Positions 1 through 12,693 of a stretch of 64,000 bases of DNA are shown one piece after another; position 1 is the stretch's first letter, and every line of letters begins with the position of its first letter. The stretch lies in the NCBI GenBank assembly GCA_037127255.1, contig JBANSL010000002.1:6368001-6432000 (forward strand), in the 5' to 3' direction. The DNA is from Persicaria tinctoria (taxonomy: Eukaryota > Streptophyta > Magnoliopsida > Caryophyllales > Polygonaceae). Made by a program: the position numbers and the translations under genes. The notes under the pieces are model-generated. The model was not told the DNA's origin. It saw nothing but the letters and a program-made list of their open reading frames with translations, and ran no database searches.

Positions 1-329
1 GATAAAAATAACATGCTCGTTTTAATCATTCTAGTAAAGCTGAATGAGAGAAGAAGAGAGGGGAATAAATTTCCATATCATACAATACAACAAACATCAT
101 CTTATCTGATCCTCTTATCTGTGCATTTAACAGCTTCAGCAGACATATCATGACAGTATCATATAGGTAAACCAATCATCTTGCAGGACAAAGAAGAAAC
201 TTCTTTCAAAAAGGGTGAACGCGAGATGATATATCATTAATTCAGACGAGGAAAACTAAAGCGAAAATGAAAGCCAAGAGACACAGGGTGAGTGTCTAGA
301 GGTCTGATTGTACCCAGAACTCGAAAGGA

Positions 330-3300
330 TCAGAGTGTTCTGGCAACAGTTTTGAACTCCTGCAGACAAGACTGCAGAACCTTTTGCCTCTTCTGGAGTG
401 ATTGCCTTTCGTTTTGAAGGGTGTCGATTGCTCCTGGTGCTACAAACATCTCCATGAACTTGTTATCGTTCACAGCAAATAGATCAAGTGACAATGCCAC
501 CATTAGCCTCTCTCGGCTGCCATATAAAAATATGATACTTACTGTCACTATGCATCATATAGAATTTATATCTTTGAACTCTGGTGGGAAAGACACTGCA
601 GGGAAGAGTGTTGATTGCTGAACAAAAACTTACCAGGGAATTAAGAATCCAGAATTCAAGGTTGATGTCACGCTACGTTCAACAAGTGCTTCACGAATGC
701 GTGCAAAATGGTGAGCTGCTGATGTGCATACATCTGAGTATGCAGAGCCCGGTCTTGAGCCAGCATTATCCCCAGTTCCGAAAAAAAGGCCTCCATTTTG
801 AACCCTTAGGAGATCCATGTTGTTTCTGCCATGGAGCATCATTCTTGAATTCCTTTTCTTGGCCCCAACTTCAATGGCATTTCCTAGCTCCTTCTTCCCT
901 AAACCATAACCAGAATCACTTGGTTGATCAGGTGATGGAGTCTCTGGAACAGTTAGTTGGCTTTCTTTGAGGGCTGCCCTGGGGTCTGTGCCTTTACCTG
1001 GTGTTGTTTGCGGTACACTTTTCTCTGGAGGAATGTTTTCTTGGTCTCTTGTTGCTGTATCCTTTGATGTTACGCCGCCATCAGACAGATCAGGGCAAAA
1101 TGAATTAACAGATGCTTGGTTGAATGAGGTTATACCGGAGCCAAAACCTACTTGAAAATCACTTTCATAGCAGGCTAGAGAGTATGGGCTTGTCACTGAA
1201 TCAAGGTGATGCCGAACTAGTTTTTTGCACTCTTTGGAAAGGTCCTTTATGAAACAATTATAGGAATGTCTTAGTGAAGCATGAAAACCAACATAGCCAT
1301 CCATATCTTCGGCTTTCTTTCCATCTAAAAACAACAAAACCATCAGAATTAGTTCCTGGAAGTTGCTCCAAACACAGAACAATCATCTGCCTTGAACAAA
1401 CAATTGGAGTAATTTTGATCGTCATAGTACACTATTACAGTATTACTATCATCAGGAAATGTGAAGGAAACCATCAGCTATGAAAAAAACTGAACACGGA
1501 ACTGAGAAAAGCTTACAGTCAGACATCTGGCGGTGGTTTCTTTCAATGGCAAGATCAAAAAGGTTGCCTAAAACAAATGCAAGCCTATCACAAGCAGTAT
1601 CTAGAAGAGGAGCTAGCCATGATCTAGCAGCAGTTCTAGCAATCTCAGCAGCAGCTTCTGCAGAACCTCTCCCACCTCCACGGCCAGCATGGGCAAGCAA
1701 TATATTGGCAACCTGATAGACCGAGAGTGAATTGTCATGAATGCTAATTATATAGATTAGTCACTTTTAGCAGTAAATTAGTAAATTACCTTTTCTCTTG
1801 ACACTGAGGGACACTCAATGGAATACGAAGCACAGCGAAATTCATGCATTACTCTTTCAAAAGCAGCTCCACCATAAAGCCTAAGGGTACAGTTGGGAGG
1901 ATTTACAGCTGCAGTGACTCCAGGCCAACTCCCAATGCCACTCTCCAACCTCTCTTCTTCTGTTGTTTTTCCCCAGTGCTCTGGAGATGGATCAGCTGCT
2001 CCATCGATTAAGGCCCCCTATGCAGATAAAAGAGATCACATGCTATTTCTTTTCTATGATATATGTACTTTGAAAATACAGATCTAATTGCAGGTCAAAA
2101 TTAAAAAGAAATCAGAGATACTGCAAAAATCTTAAGAGTTACTAAGAAAGAATTTATGTAAGTAGAACCTCTTGCATTAGTTCATTTTTGTCAAATAGAA
2201 AGACAACATGTTACAATGTTACTTCATATAGTCAAAATCATGTTTGCCTTTACAAATTGCAAACTCGGAACATTTTCATATTGATGAAGTTCAAGGATTA
2301 AGAAACTATCTGATAATGAGAAGTAAATCTGAATAAGCTAAAAATCACAGCATCATTGTATTATCATATCATAGCACAGGCAAGCAAGACTTGCACCTAT
2401 GTTTCATAATCTTGAAAACAAAAGAAGCACACACCATATGGTTGCTGAGGGAAGACGTATGTAAAATAGCTGCTCTTCGAAGTTGAGAAACATCAGATGT
2501 TGCCTGAATCTTTGACTCCATTATAGCGAGATCATGTATAACCTCACTGCAACGTTGTTCTAGCAAGGCCAGAGTTGCTGGTACAGCTTCTTTGTATCTT
2601 CTCTGAAGCTCAGACTCCAGGAACTCCCTTAGAGATCCAAAGCCAATATAGCGCCCAAACTTTTCATCATCAAAACCACCTTTAACACCATCACGAAGAT
2701 GTCGTATTACTTCAGAGTCAACTTGGGATATTTGCCTACGAAATTCTTCGTTCGCAATTGTATTCCTATCCTTGGGAAGAGCAACAAAAAACGGCCGAAC
2801 ATTGTCTCCAAGGTAGCCACTTGCACTAAGATATCTATCTACCTCCCACCTGTCACTGAACTCCTGAGAAAACCAACAAGTAATCGAACAAAATCTGTGA
2901 TTATAATATAGCCTTTTAGCGATTTACATCAACTGACAATAAGAATGAAATGAAACTCTGCATAGACTGTGTTATAGCACCGGCTTAAATCCAGGTTAAC
3001 AATCAAAACAGTTAATACCTTAAGCCGATTATCAAATTTGGAGACTACAACAATGGTCCTTCTGAAAGTTGGATCAATGTCGCGAATGGCATCCAGCCAC
3101 AGTGATGAACACCACTCAACACTACTCTGTTGAAGGAACACTAGAATGCGGTGAGGAGGGCTTGCCAAAGACTTCACCATTCCTAAAATCTCATCAGGTG
3201 TGCTCTCTGGCTCTCCCTTTTTAGCCTATTTATGATTCCATCCAAAAACCATCAGTCAAAAGCACATCATCAAAATCATCAAACATACAATAAGAACCTC

Positions 3301-4140
3301 CTGAAATCCAACCTTGAGAACAAAGCCTGGGGTGTCAATGATGGTGAGATTAGGACAATGCGCATACTCAGCCCTCATGACAATTGGCTTGGGAGAAACA
3401 GCAGTTTTAGTCCTTTTCAGTAAGGCTTCAGTGCGTGATTTTATGACATCGGCTATTGCAGATGGCAAACTTATTGGACTCCCATAATCTTCGGTGTCTT
3501 CATCCTATCACCAATAGATATCTTTTTCCGTCAAACTCAACAACCAACGGCATCGAAAAATTAGGGCAACAGGTAGATGTCCAATGAAACAGAAAGAAAT
3601 CGTGCAATACTAATACAGAAGCAGATGGCATAGTTGGCTGATTAGCTCAAGGTTAAGGATCGAACGCCAAATCCAAAGATATAACAATCAAAACCCTAAA
3701 AATAGAATTCAAATTGACATAGAGCTTAAACTCCAGGACCAAATTCAGACCTGAAATCGACACCTAGGCTCAGAAGCAGTTGGATCATGGATCATTTGGA
3801 GAATCAAAGGCCTCCTGGTCCCCATCTCAACCTCACGAACATTGAAACGGAACCCTAGCAAGGCTTCAAGGAGAGAGCTCTTGCCATCGGACTGCCCGCC
3901 CAGAGCGACGATCTCAGGGATGGGAAGCTTCTCTCCGAAAGCGACAGCCGCCGCCTGCAACCGATTGTAGGCCTCGAATCTGGATTTGAGTTCTTGGGCC
4001 AAAGTGGAAGACAAGCGAGCGGAAAACGGGTCATTTGGGTTCGGATGTTGGGACTGTTGGTGGTTTCGTTTAGAGGTGGAGGAGGATGAACCTGATGGGG
4101 TCTTGGTGGGGGTTGTGAGGAATGTATTTGGAGTCGCCAT
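330..4140 (-). CDS. DRP5A: Dynamin-related GTPase DRP5A (8 exons, 839 aa)
   Basis: CDS is complement of 330-516, 634-1324, 1517-1712, 1790-2017, 2435-2863, 3019-3225, 3313-3504 and 3751-4140. All introns are GT-AG and the phases close to 840 codons including TGA. The first ATG is at 4140; the frame stays open upstream but has no earlier ATG there. The dynamin GTPase domain is visible: P-loop GGQSDGKSS at residues 81-89, TRRP switch at about 108-111, DTPG at 187-190, and SKFD at 256-259 replacing the usual TKLD. The GGQSDGKSS P-loop followed by the TRRP stretch is what I recall for DRP5A rather than ARC5/DRP5B. In Arabidopsis DRP5A acts at the forming cell plate in cytokinesis and is of similar length. 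The Ser/Pro-rich first 40 residues and the low-complexity stretch in exon 7 are typical variable regions. No PH domain was recognised. Family assignment is confident; function is inferred from it. Confidence 0.93.
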
Positions 4141-4314
4141 TGGAGGAGGAAGGAGAGACTCGAAGAGGCGGAGCGGGGGTGAAGACAAGAGGAAGTAGGA
4201 AAACGGGAGCTTGGAATTTGAATTTGAAATTTTGGGTGGATAGGGCCGTTGGAGTAGGCGTTCTTCACATTCAGTTGGGCCTATTTTCTTTACTGATTTT
4301 ACATCGGTGGCCCA

Positions 4315-4346
4315 TTATTATTATTACTATTATTATTATTATTGCA
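4315..4346. repeat. (ATT)n microsatellite
   Basis: An imperfect run of ATT triplets lies about 180 bases upstream of the DRP5A start codon, in its presumed promoter or 5' leader. Confidence 0.7.
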
Positions 4347-4369
4347 AGCCCAATTTTGTAAATTTAGCC

Positions 4370-6430
4370 CAGTTTACACACGAACTTTTTTGTTTTTACA
4401 AGTCAAACAACAAATTTGATCATTGAGAGGCCAATAGATCGATAGACAGACAGACTAATCAGCATTTACATAACAAACGAAAAGTACTTGGGTGATTGTA
4501 CTATTTTTTTTTTTTAGAAAAGCACTTGGGTGCATAATAATGGGGGATGGGGTCAAATCGGTGGCCTATTGATCACGATATATCATTCTTACCATTTAAG
4601 TTAATAATGCATGACATTTTTACAAGAGCTGATAATGAATGTTGAAAACGAGCTAATAAGCGACAAGATTGTATCCCATATGGTTATTCTCCAACGCTTC
4701 CTTACCTCCCCCAACACATGAGTGAACAACATACCATTACTCGAGTGTCAATGAATGGGATGCTCCTTTCCTCGAGCAATTTGATAGATTTAGGGCATTA
4801 CAGGTTCACGAAGTCGTCCCCTACACCATGTTAAGCAGTCATGACTCGTGACACAATGTTTAGCAATCGTTACACTATTATGTTATACGTTGTAAAATAA
4901 AATTCTACCATCTATTATAAAAATATCCATATTATTTTATTCCGCGTATTATGTTGTATAAGTTCAACTATACAATTTTCTTTGTCTTCATTTTTTCTTT
5001 TACACGTCTATATATATTCTATAGAATCAATTATACAATTTTTACAGTAAAAAAAATTTATATTTAGTGGAAATAGTAATGATATACAACGTCCGATTGG
5101 ACGTTATACTCAGTCATCATGACTAAACATGTCATCGATCTTAAAACGTCAAATTTTACGTTACTATCTGATCCGACCTGACCAGCCCTACTCTCTTATT
5201 ATCAACGTTGCATAGTTTCAATTAGACGTTGTAGTCATGTGAACTATGCAACGTCGAATCCGACGTTTATTAACAACGAATAATTCGTTGATTTGCGGTG
5301 GATATAAGGACAATAGGACACCCTTGACGTGCGGACTATAACAAATTAATAAACCATTTAAGTGAATTTTTGGTGGGCATGTACATGCCCATGTCCCATG
5401 TGTGAGACATGGAAAGCCTCGACCTCAATCAATTATAAAATTTACAATATCATGTAACTGAAAATTAAAAGCAATTTAAAATCATATTTGTAACGATTTC
5501 TTCTGATTTTTCGGTTAATGCAATCTATCTAATAATTTGGCCACGGTGGTGGCTAATTGCCCTCCATTTTTCGACTTTTTTTTTATTTAAAAAAATGCCT
5601 TTCTAGCTAATTAACGATGCAAACAAGAAATTAGTTTGGTCAAATTCAACGATAAAGAAAGAAAAACGTGTTGAAAGAAAATGGGGAATTAACGGAAAAT
5701 ACAAGCAAGTTTACCAAATAAGGTGGGGGCTTCTTTAATCCGTACAGATTAGTAATAGTACTACTACTACGCCAAAAGGTACGAGGCCACCTAATGTGAA
5801 CAATTTTTCAAATGTACGTGAACTAATCAAATAAGCAACTAAAGTACGTACTGACTAACTAGGGTTAATTAGGCGTCGTGACCAAATTCTCATATATTTG
5901 ATGTGTCCTATTTTGGTACCGCTATGACCATCAAGATTGCATTGATTTAGGTAATAAGTCACTTAGTTCTAATTTTTTGATTGAGTTCGGTTACTTATAG
6001 TTTACTAATGTACAATGTAAATTACAAACAATAAATACCCAAACCAAATGCACGAGAATCATACTAGTTTGTTTTGATTTCCAACACGCGCTTAAGAGCA
6101 TGAGTAACTATGAGTTTTGCTCACCTAAAAGGTAACTGTGTGGTTGTAGACAAAACCTTAAGGTAAAGAGTGGAAAGGGGTTACCTTGGTGTGGAGAGAT
6201 AGAAAGTGTATTGGACTGTGTGCAAAAGCATTATGCTTTATTTATTTTTTATGTTTTTTATTTAACTATAATATTATGATTGGTGGAAATCATATAGTGG
6301 GTATAAATAAATGGGAAAAGGAGAAGAATGAGGTAAACTCATGGTTGTGGAGTAAAAATATAAAAGCTTTAAAAAAAGAGGTTGATAAAATGAAAATTTA
6401 TTTAAAAGAAAAAATAAATGCGGTGTCAAA
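4370..6430. other. Gene-free AT-rich intergenic stretch
   Basis: No coding exon was recognised on either strand. Around 5090-5280 the word AACGTC/GACGTT recurs in both orientations in short hairpin-like blocks, which suggests an old MITE fragment without clear ends. The rest is unremarkable AT-rich sequence. Confidence 0.5.
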
Positions 6431-6431
6431 A

Positions 6432-8357
6432 TCAATATATATATATATATATATAATACTAAAGCAGAGGCGTGGAGATCCTACGTGGCGGGTTCTGGTG
6501 CGATTCGCTTACGTGTCGCTCTCTTATGCAATCTGGCCCGGGTCTTTGACACGTCAATTAATGACGATCCAATATATTTAAGCCACATCAGACGATTACA
6601 TCATCTATTTACACATGTGTCGTCCTACGTGTCTATTTTGATTGAAGATTAAATTTAATTTTTAATATAAATATTTAACATCTTATCTTAAATGATTACA
6701 AAATCTATCTTTTTGTTTATTGCAATTAAAATTATTTTACCTTGATTATTTTTAATATAAATATTTAACTTTATATCTTAAATCATTACAAACTCTATCA
6801 TCTTACTTTAGTTATTTTATCTTTAGTAATCAAAATTGATTATATTAGTTGATCATTATATATTATGATAATAATTTATTTTTGAATACATATATATTTG
6901 ATTAAAAAAATATTAAAACCCATATATTAATTTCTTATTTTATCATTAAAGTTATTTAACTTATCAATAAGAAGAAGAAAATATTTTGACAATGATAAGA
7001 TTTTTTAAGCTATTATAAATTGTCCACCGTAATTACTATAAATTGCCCACCGTAAGACTTTGGCAATATCATACTTTACCCATAAGTTATTTTCTATCAA
7101 CCCATGCCATAAGTCCGTATACTTTACCTATAATTATGTACGTTTAATATATAAATTGATGATTAAATTAATTTTTATTATAAATATTCAACATCATATC
7201 TTACAAATCTTATCATTTTACCTTAAGCTGTTTTATAGATATTTTATCTAGAAAAAAAAATATAGATTAGATAGATTAGTTTTATCACTTACAAAAATTG
7301 AGTAAATTATATATAGAGAATACTATACCAAACTATAAAATCTTATAAAATATTTTTATTAATAAATACTATACCAAACTATATCTAGAGAAGTTCTCAA
7401 TTTTTATCCGATTTCACAATTTAAGGTTCTCCATTTTTTATATGATATCAGAAAACGTGATGACTATTTATCAGAATTATGAAGCTTTAGTCAATATTTA
7501 TATCATATTCAACCTCATATCTTGAGTGGTTATAAATCTTATCATATTACCTTATTTTATAAATAGTTTATCTAGAAAAAATCTAAATTAGATTAATTTA
7601 TATGAAAAAAGGTTAGATTAGATTTATCACTAACAAAAATTGATTAAATTATATATATGGAGAGAGAGAATCCGGATACGGTTCTTAAAAGCCAAAATTA
7701 GCATGTTTTTTCATACGCAATTATGCAATCATACATAAATATATGATATATATATGCACTAATCCAATCACCTTTCTTAAAAATCTATATTAACTTACTC
7801 AACACTAAACTATTGATATTTTCAATTATATTTTAATCCATCTCATCTTAAATCATAATATACATTTATATATATTGTTTTATGTACCTTTGCAAATTTA
7901 TAATAAACATATATAGACCAATTTGATCTAATATATTGTTTGATCAAATCAAACTCCGCATTTTTTTCCACCGATATATAGCAATTTTAGTAAACTATAT
8001 ATAATCTATCGTGAATTCAAATGATCACATACAATAGATCCATTATACATATTGTTTTGTTTAGCAATAAAATAATTTTGTTTAATGGAAAAAAATTAGG
8101 AAATGAATAATGAAATTACATCATACATACACGACACACACAAGAAGTTGATCAAGAGAAAATATGTATTTTATAATATTTTAGCGATTAAGGTTATTCT
8201 TTCAAAAATATTATCACCAATAATAAATTGAAAATAAGTAGGAAATTAAAAGGTTCAAAAATAATATTTTATATAATTTTTACGGTCTTACATAATTTGT
8301 GCATGAATAATAATAGTCATATAAAAAAACCGCGAAGCTCGCGGGCGATAAGACTAG
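6432..8357 (+). mobile_element. Non-autonomous Helitron-like element H1
   Basis: The 5' end is A|TC followed by a (TA)n run and AATACTAAAGCAGAGGCG. The 3' end is a GC hairpin (ccgcg aagct cgcgg, 8329-8343) 10 bases before CTAG|T at 8354-8358. This A|TC ... hairpin-CTRR|T arrangement is the Helitron signature. The first 200 bases are close to those of the element starting near 9780. No Rep/helicase ORF is present, so it is non-autonomous. The interior is about 75 to 80 percent A+T with internal near-duplications (7190-7320 against 7510-7650). Confidence 0.68.
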
Positions 8358-8410
8358 TATTATAGTAAGAGAGGAAAAAAAAAGAAAAATGGACAAAAAT
8401 AATACCAAGT

Positions 8411-9022
8411 ATCAACTTTTGGCAAAAAATAATACGAACTTTGAAAGTGACCGTTTCATATACGAACTATCGCCCTATTAACCGAAAATAATACATATGT
8501 GTATTCCGGTGAACTTTCCGACCAAATACGTCACGTGGACGCCGGAAAACACACATGGCATAAATTTTTGCCACGCCACCAAACTTATAAGTTATGTCAT
8601 GTCATAAATTTATTATTCATTTTTTTTAAGAAAAAAAAAAGAAAAATTAAACAAATAGGCAAATAGCTACAATACTTTTCGAATCAATGGAGGAGAGAAC
8701 GAGCATATAACATTGAGAAGAAAGTGAAGACGCTCACCATCGATTCCATTGTTTCGAAAGGTACTGTAGCTATTTGCCTATTTGTTTATTTTTTCTTTTT
8801 TCTTTTTAAAAAAAAAGGAAAAATAACTTTATGACATGGCATAACTTACAAGTTTGGTGACGTGACGAAAATTTATGTCATGTGTGTTTTCCGGCGTCCA
8901 CGTGACGTATTTGGTCGGAAAGTTCACCGAAATACACATATGTATTATTTTCGATTAATAGGGCGATAGTTCGTATATGAAATGGTCAATTTCAAAGTTC
9001 GTATTATTTTAGGTCAAAAATT
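8411..9022. mobile_element. Foldback/snap-back MITE with about 280-bp inverted arms
   Basis: The left arm (8411-8690) and right arm (8746-9022) are near-perfect reverse complements around a loop of about 55 bases. Shared blocks include AATACGAACTTTGAAA, CGTATATGAA, CCGGCGTCCACGTGACGTAT and CAAATAGGCAAATAGCTAC. It begins about 50 bases after the 3' end of Helitron H1. No ORF is present. Class (Mutator-like foldback or other) is undecided because no target-site duplication was identified. Transcription would give a dsRNA-type hairpin. Confidence 0.8.
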
Positions 9023-9035
9023 GGATAAGAGGTAA

Positions 9036-9779
9036 CCTTATGGTTGCGGATGGTCTAAGAAAAGTACTGTCCATACGTTTCAAATCCATTAATCATACGG
9101 CAATATATATATGACAACAAAATAAACAATTTAGATATACTCTATTGCATTCTGAATTATTATAACACGGTGAAACTTAATAATTGCATTTGACTAATAC
9201 AAACTGGATTATTCCTATCGTGACATGTATTCCATAAACAATTTATTTTTAGATCTAAAAGCGTGATCCATGATCCACTTCGTGCTATGAATCTACTTAA
9301 AAAAATCTATTTAAAATAGGTGGAAACGGAAAATCACATCATGAATATTTCAGTCAAGAAAATTAATCAACAAACTAAATTTGGGTATAAGTTGCTAATT
9401 AACAACCAAATTATACTTTAAATAGTAAATCTGTTTGAATATATGAAAGATCGATATACTAATGCTTTGTATATAAGTTTATGTGCTACTCCTTTTAATA
9501 CTAATTGGTTTTAGAATGAAATTTTGTCGGTTAACATGCCGGCATGACATATGTTAATCATGAAAATTAATCAATAGATCGACTAATTTTAGAAATATAA
9601 ATATAAATGTGCGGTGGCAGTGTAAAAAGACATGTTCAAAGTGGATCATGTACCTACATTCATGATTGCCATATTGCCAATTGGCTTAAAGAACGTGAAA
9701 GAGGATAATAAAAACAAGAGTAAAGTATATCTTGGATTTTATTAAATTACAACAATCAATCAATATCAATCAATCAATA
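9036..9779. other. Gene-free AT-rich sequence
   Basis: No ORF, RNA gene or repeat with definable ends was seen between the foldback element and the next Helitron 5' end. Confidence 0.4.
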
Positions 9780-12033
9780 TCAATTCAATATATAATACTA
9801 AAGCAGAGGCGTGGGAATCCTATGTGGCGGGCTCTGGTGCGATTCGCTCACGTGTCGTTCTGTGGTGCAATCTGGCCGGGTTTTTTGCCACGTCAATTAA
9901 TGATGGTCCAGTAAATTTAAGCCACGTTAGACGATAACCCTATCTATTTATACATGTGTCATCCCATGTGTCCATTTTAATTAATGATTAAATTATTTTT
10001 TATTATAAATATTTATCTTCATATCTTACAAATCTTATCATTTAACCTTAAGTTATTTTATAAATATTTTATCTAGAAAAAAATATCTAGATTAGATAAT
10101 TTATATGAAAAACCCTTATTTAAATATAAATATTAAATCACACATTTTAAGTGGTTACAAAACCTATTATTTTATATTCATTAAGGTTGGTTAACTTAGA
10201 TCATTATATGTAATGAATCGAATGATAAGATTTCATCATTCCCCAACTTCATTTTTTCCAATTAATTATATTCATTACAAAATAAGGTTTTAAAAAACAA
10301 TTACGTTTCCTTTCGAAAAAAATTTAACACAAATAGTTCCTCAATTATCTTATTTTTTTACTTAGATTAAAATAATATTCAACGTAACCATGACTAATTT
10401 GATAAGATTTTATAAAGTTTAAATTATTAATTTGTTCATATATATAATCAATATATAATACTAATAAATTTATTAGAGAAAATTAATGATGGTCCAGGAA
10501 AATTTAAGCTGCGTTAGACGATAACCCTATCTATTTATACATATGTCATCCCATGTGTCCATTTTAATTAATGATTAAATTAATTTTTAGTATAAATATT
10601 CAATCTCATATCTTACAAATCTTATCATTTAACCTTAAGTTATTTTATAAATATTTTATCTAGCAATTTTATTTAGAAAACTTATCTTTATACTCCACAT
10701 CTAAGAAATAATCTTTTTAATATAATAACTTATTTTTAATATAATTTTAATTAAAAACATTCGTTTTTGGTCCATCAATACTTTGAAGAAAGGTTTGAAA
10801 CAAGAAAAATAAAAAGACAAAAGGTTTTTTTTTTTTACCTATACATAGATTAAGAAACTTAATTTAATAAAAATTCCTAAATTTTATTATCACCTATGTG
10901 TAGCCCTTAATTTGAGAGATGTTTGCTTAGGTCGATGGCGTGTGAGTTCATCATGGCTCCATAATCTCAATTCGCCTAATTAATTCATTATGATTTTTAT
11001 TAACTATCAATGATCATCAAATGAAAAAAAAAATCAAATTATATATATTTTTAAAAATTTTATTTTTAAAAAATATATTTGGTACTAACACCGGTTTTTA
11101 TATTAATGAATTCATTATAATATTTGTTAACTATTATGTTTTTTCTTTTGTAATATATGCTCTTCGAGTATATTGAGAAATCAGATTTGGAAACTAACAT
11201 ATTAAAATAAATAATAATACTTAATAAAATGGCTAAAAATTGATAGAATATATGGGTAGATAGAAATTTGATTTAATTTAATCTTATCGAATTTTTTAAA
11301 ATTTATATTTACTCATTATTACGATCGAATGATTTTAATCAAGACCATATGCATGGTTGGATAAAGATGTGATTTAGTAAATAATATTATCAAATAAAAA
11401 ATGTATAATAAACGGATGGATAGAAATTAAGGTGGCAATTGATATAATATATCCATATTTAACAAAGTTGGGTAAAATCTTGTGAAATTATTTCAATATT
11501 TAATGAAATTGGGTAGAATCTTATATTAAGCATGCATATATTGCTATATTAATATTTAATATTTTATGCTATATCGATATTTAACGAAATGGGATAAAAA
11601 TACTACATTTAAGAATAAGTCTTCTTAGCGCTGAAACTGGCCACACATTTGTTAGTACTACCTTATATTCAACCTTATATTTTAATTAGTAAGAAATCTT
11701 ATCTTTTTATATTAAATAATCTAATACCAACAACTTCATCATAATCTATATATATAATCTATATCTATATATCTATATCTATATATAATAATCTACTAAA
11801 ACAGATGTCTGAAACGAACTCTGGTGCGATTCGCATACGTACGTGATATTTTTTAGATTAAAATGGTGTTGTATATTCATCTGAACTAAACATACTCTTA
11901 ATTTAGTTTATGGGTATTAAAAGATCTAAAATTTCAACTAAACTATTATAACCTTCAAATTTTGGAAAAATAAATACATTAAACATCATTTTATTTATTA
12001 AGAAGCCGCACAACGGGCGGGTAGTAATACTAG
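9780..12033 (+). mobile_element. Helitron-like element H2, compound
   Basis: The 5' end (A|TC at 9780, then AATACTAAAGCAGAGGCG at 9795) matches H1 over about 200 bases. A usable 3' terminus, gccgcacaacgggcgg followed by CTAG|T, lies at 12005-12034. Inside, 10483-10670 repeats 9891-10080 closely, and a third 5'-like end (tctactaaaacag, then ctctggtgcgattcgc) occurs at 11783-11835. The stretch is therefore probably two or three overlapping or nested copies sharing one visible 3' end, with a short copy at about 11778-12033. Extent is less certain than for H1. Confidence 0.5.
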
Positions 12034-12132
12034 TTAACAATAAAGTAAAAGACACTAATAAGTTATCAGGACGAAATTAGGATCGTCTTATTTAATGAAC
12101 TAAAAGTATTAATCTGAAATTTTGTCTGAAAT

Positions 12133-12688
12133 TGTGGAGAATATGAGTTGAGAGAGTGTCCCACGTTGAATAGGAATTGAATCCAAGTTTTGCATATAAG
12201 TCGGTGGGCTACCCCACCTAACACCAATTGGTTTTAGGATGGAACCTCACTTGACTTGTGTGCTCGGCTTGGTTAGCGCGTTTGCGCTTGGCGTGCGTTG
12301 CCCCCTCACGTCGGATGACCCACCGTTATTTCACATGGTATCAGAGTCGATGTTCGGCTGGATGCGGTGTGGTTTGGGTTCCTGGTCTAATTGGCTAGCT
12401 GGCCTTAAGGCATTGATTCGTCAAGTGCAACTGGCAAATAATGCGTGGGGGGTGTGTGAAGAATATGAGTTGGGAAGAGAGTGTCCCACATTGAATAGAA
12501 ATTGAATCCAAGCCTTGCATATAAACCGGTGGGCTACCCCACCTAACACCAATTGGTTTTAGGATGGAACCTCACTCGGCTTGGTTAGCGCGTTTGCGCT
12601 TTAGGATGGAATCTCACTCGGCTTGTTTAGCGCGTTTGCGCTTGGCGTGCGTTGTCCCCCACATCGGATGACCCACCGTTATTTCACA
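12133..12688 (+). mobile_element. Complete TRIM (miniature LTR retrotransposon)
   Basis: The 5' LTR is 12133-12335 and the 3' LTR 12455-12688; both begin TGTG and end CACA. Directly after the 5' LTR is TGGTATCAGAG, a primer-binding site complementary to initiator Met tRNA. A G-rich polypurine tract (gcgtggggggtg) precedes the 3' LTR. Both flanks carry the 5-bp target-site duplication GAAAT (12128-12132 and 12689-12693). The internal domain is only about 119 bases with no gag or pol, as in TRIMs. The 3' LTR is 31 bases longer because a 41-bp unit with gcgcgtttgcgc is doubled, while the 5' LTR has its own 10-bp insertion. Confidence 0.88.
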
Positions 12689-12693
12689 GAAAT

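Noticed and set aside
630..970. Plus-strand frames over DRP5A exons
   Set aside because: Shadows of the minus-strand coding exon 7.
6186..6581. 131-codon open frame
   Set aside because: It crosses the (TA)n and 5' end of Helitron H1; composition is that of AT-rich repeat.
12239..12505. 88-codon open frame
   Set aside because: It runs across the TRIM 5' LTR, primer site and internal region; no protein similarity, so it is an accident of the repeat.
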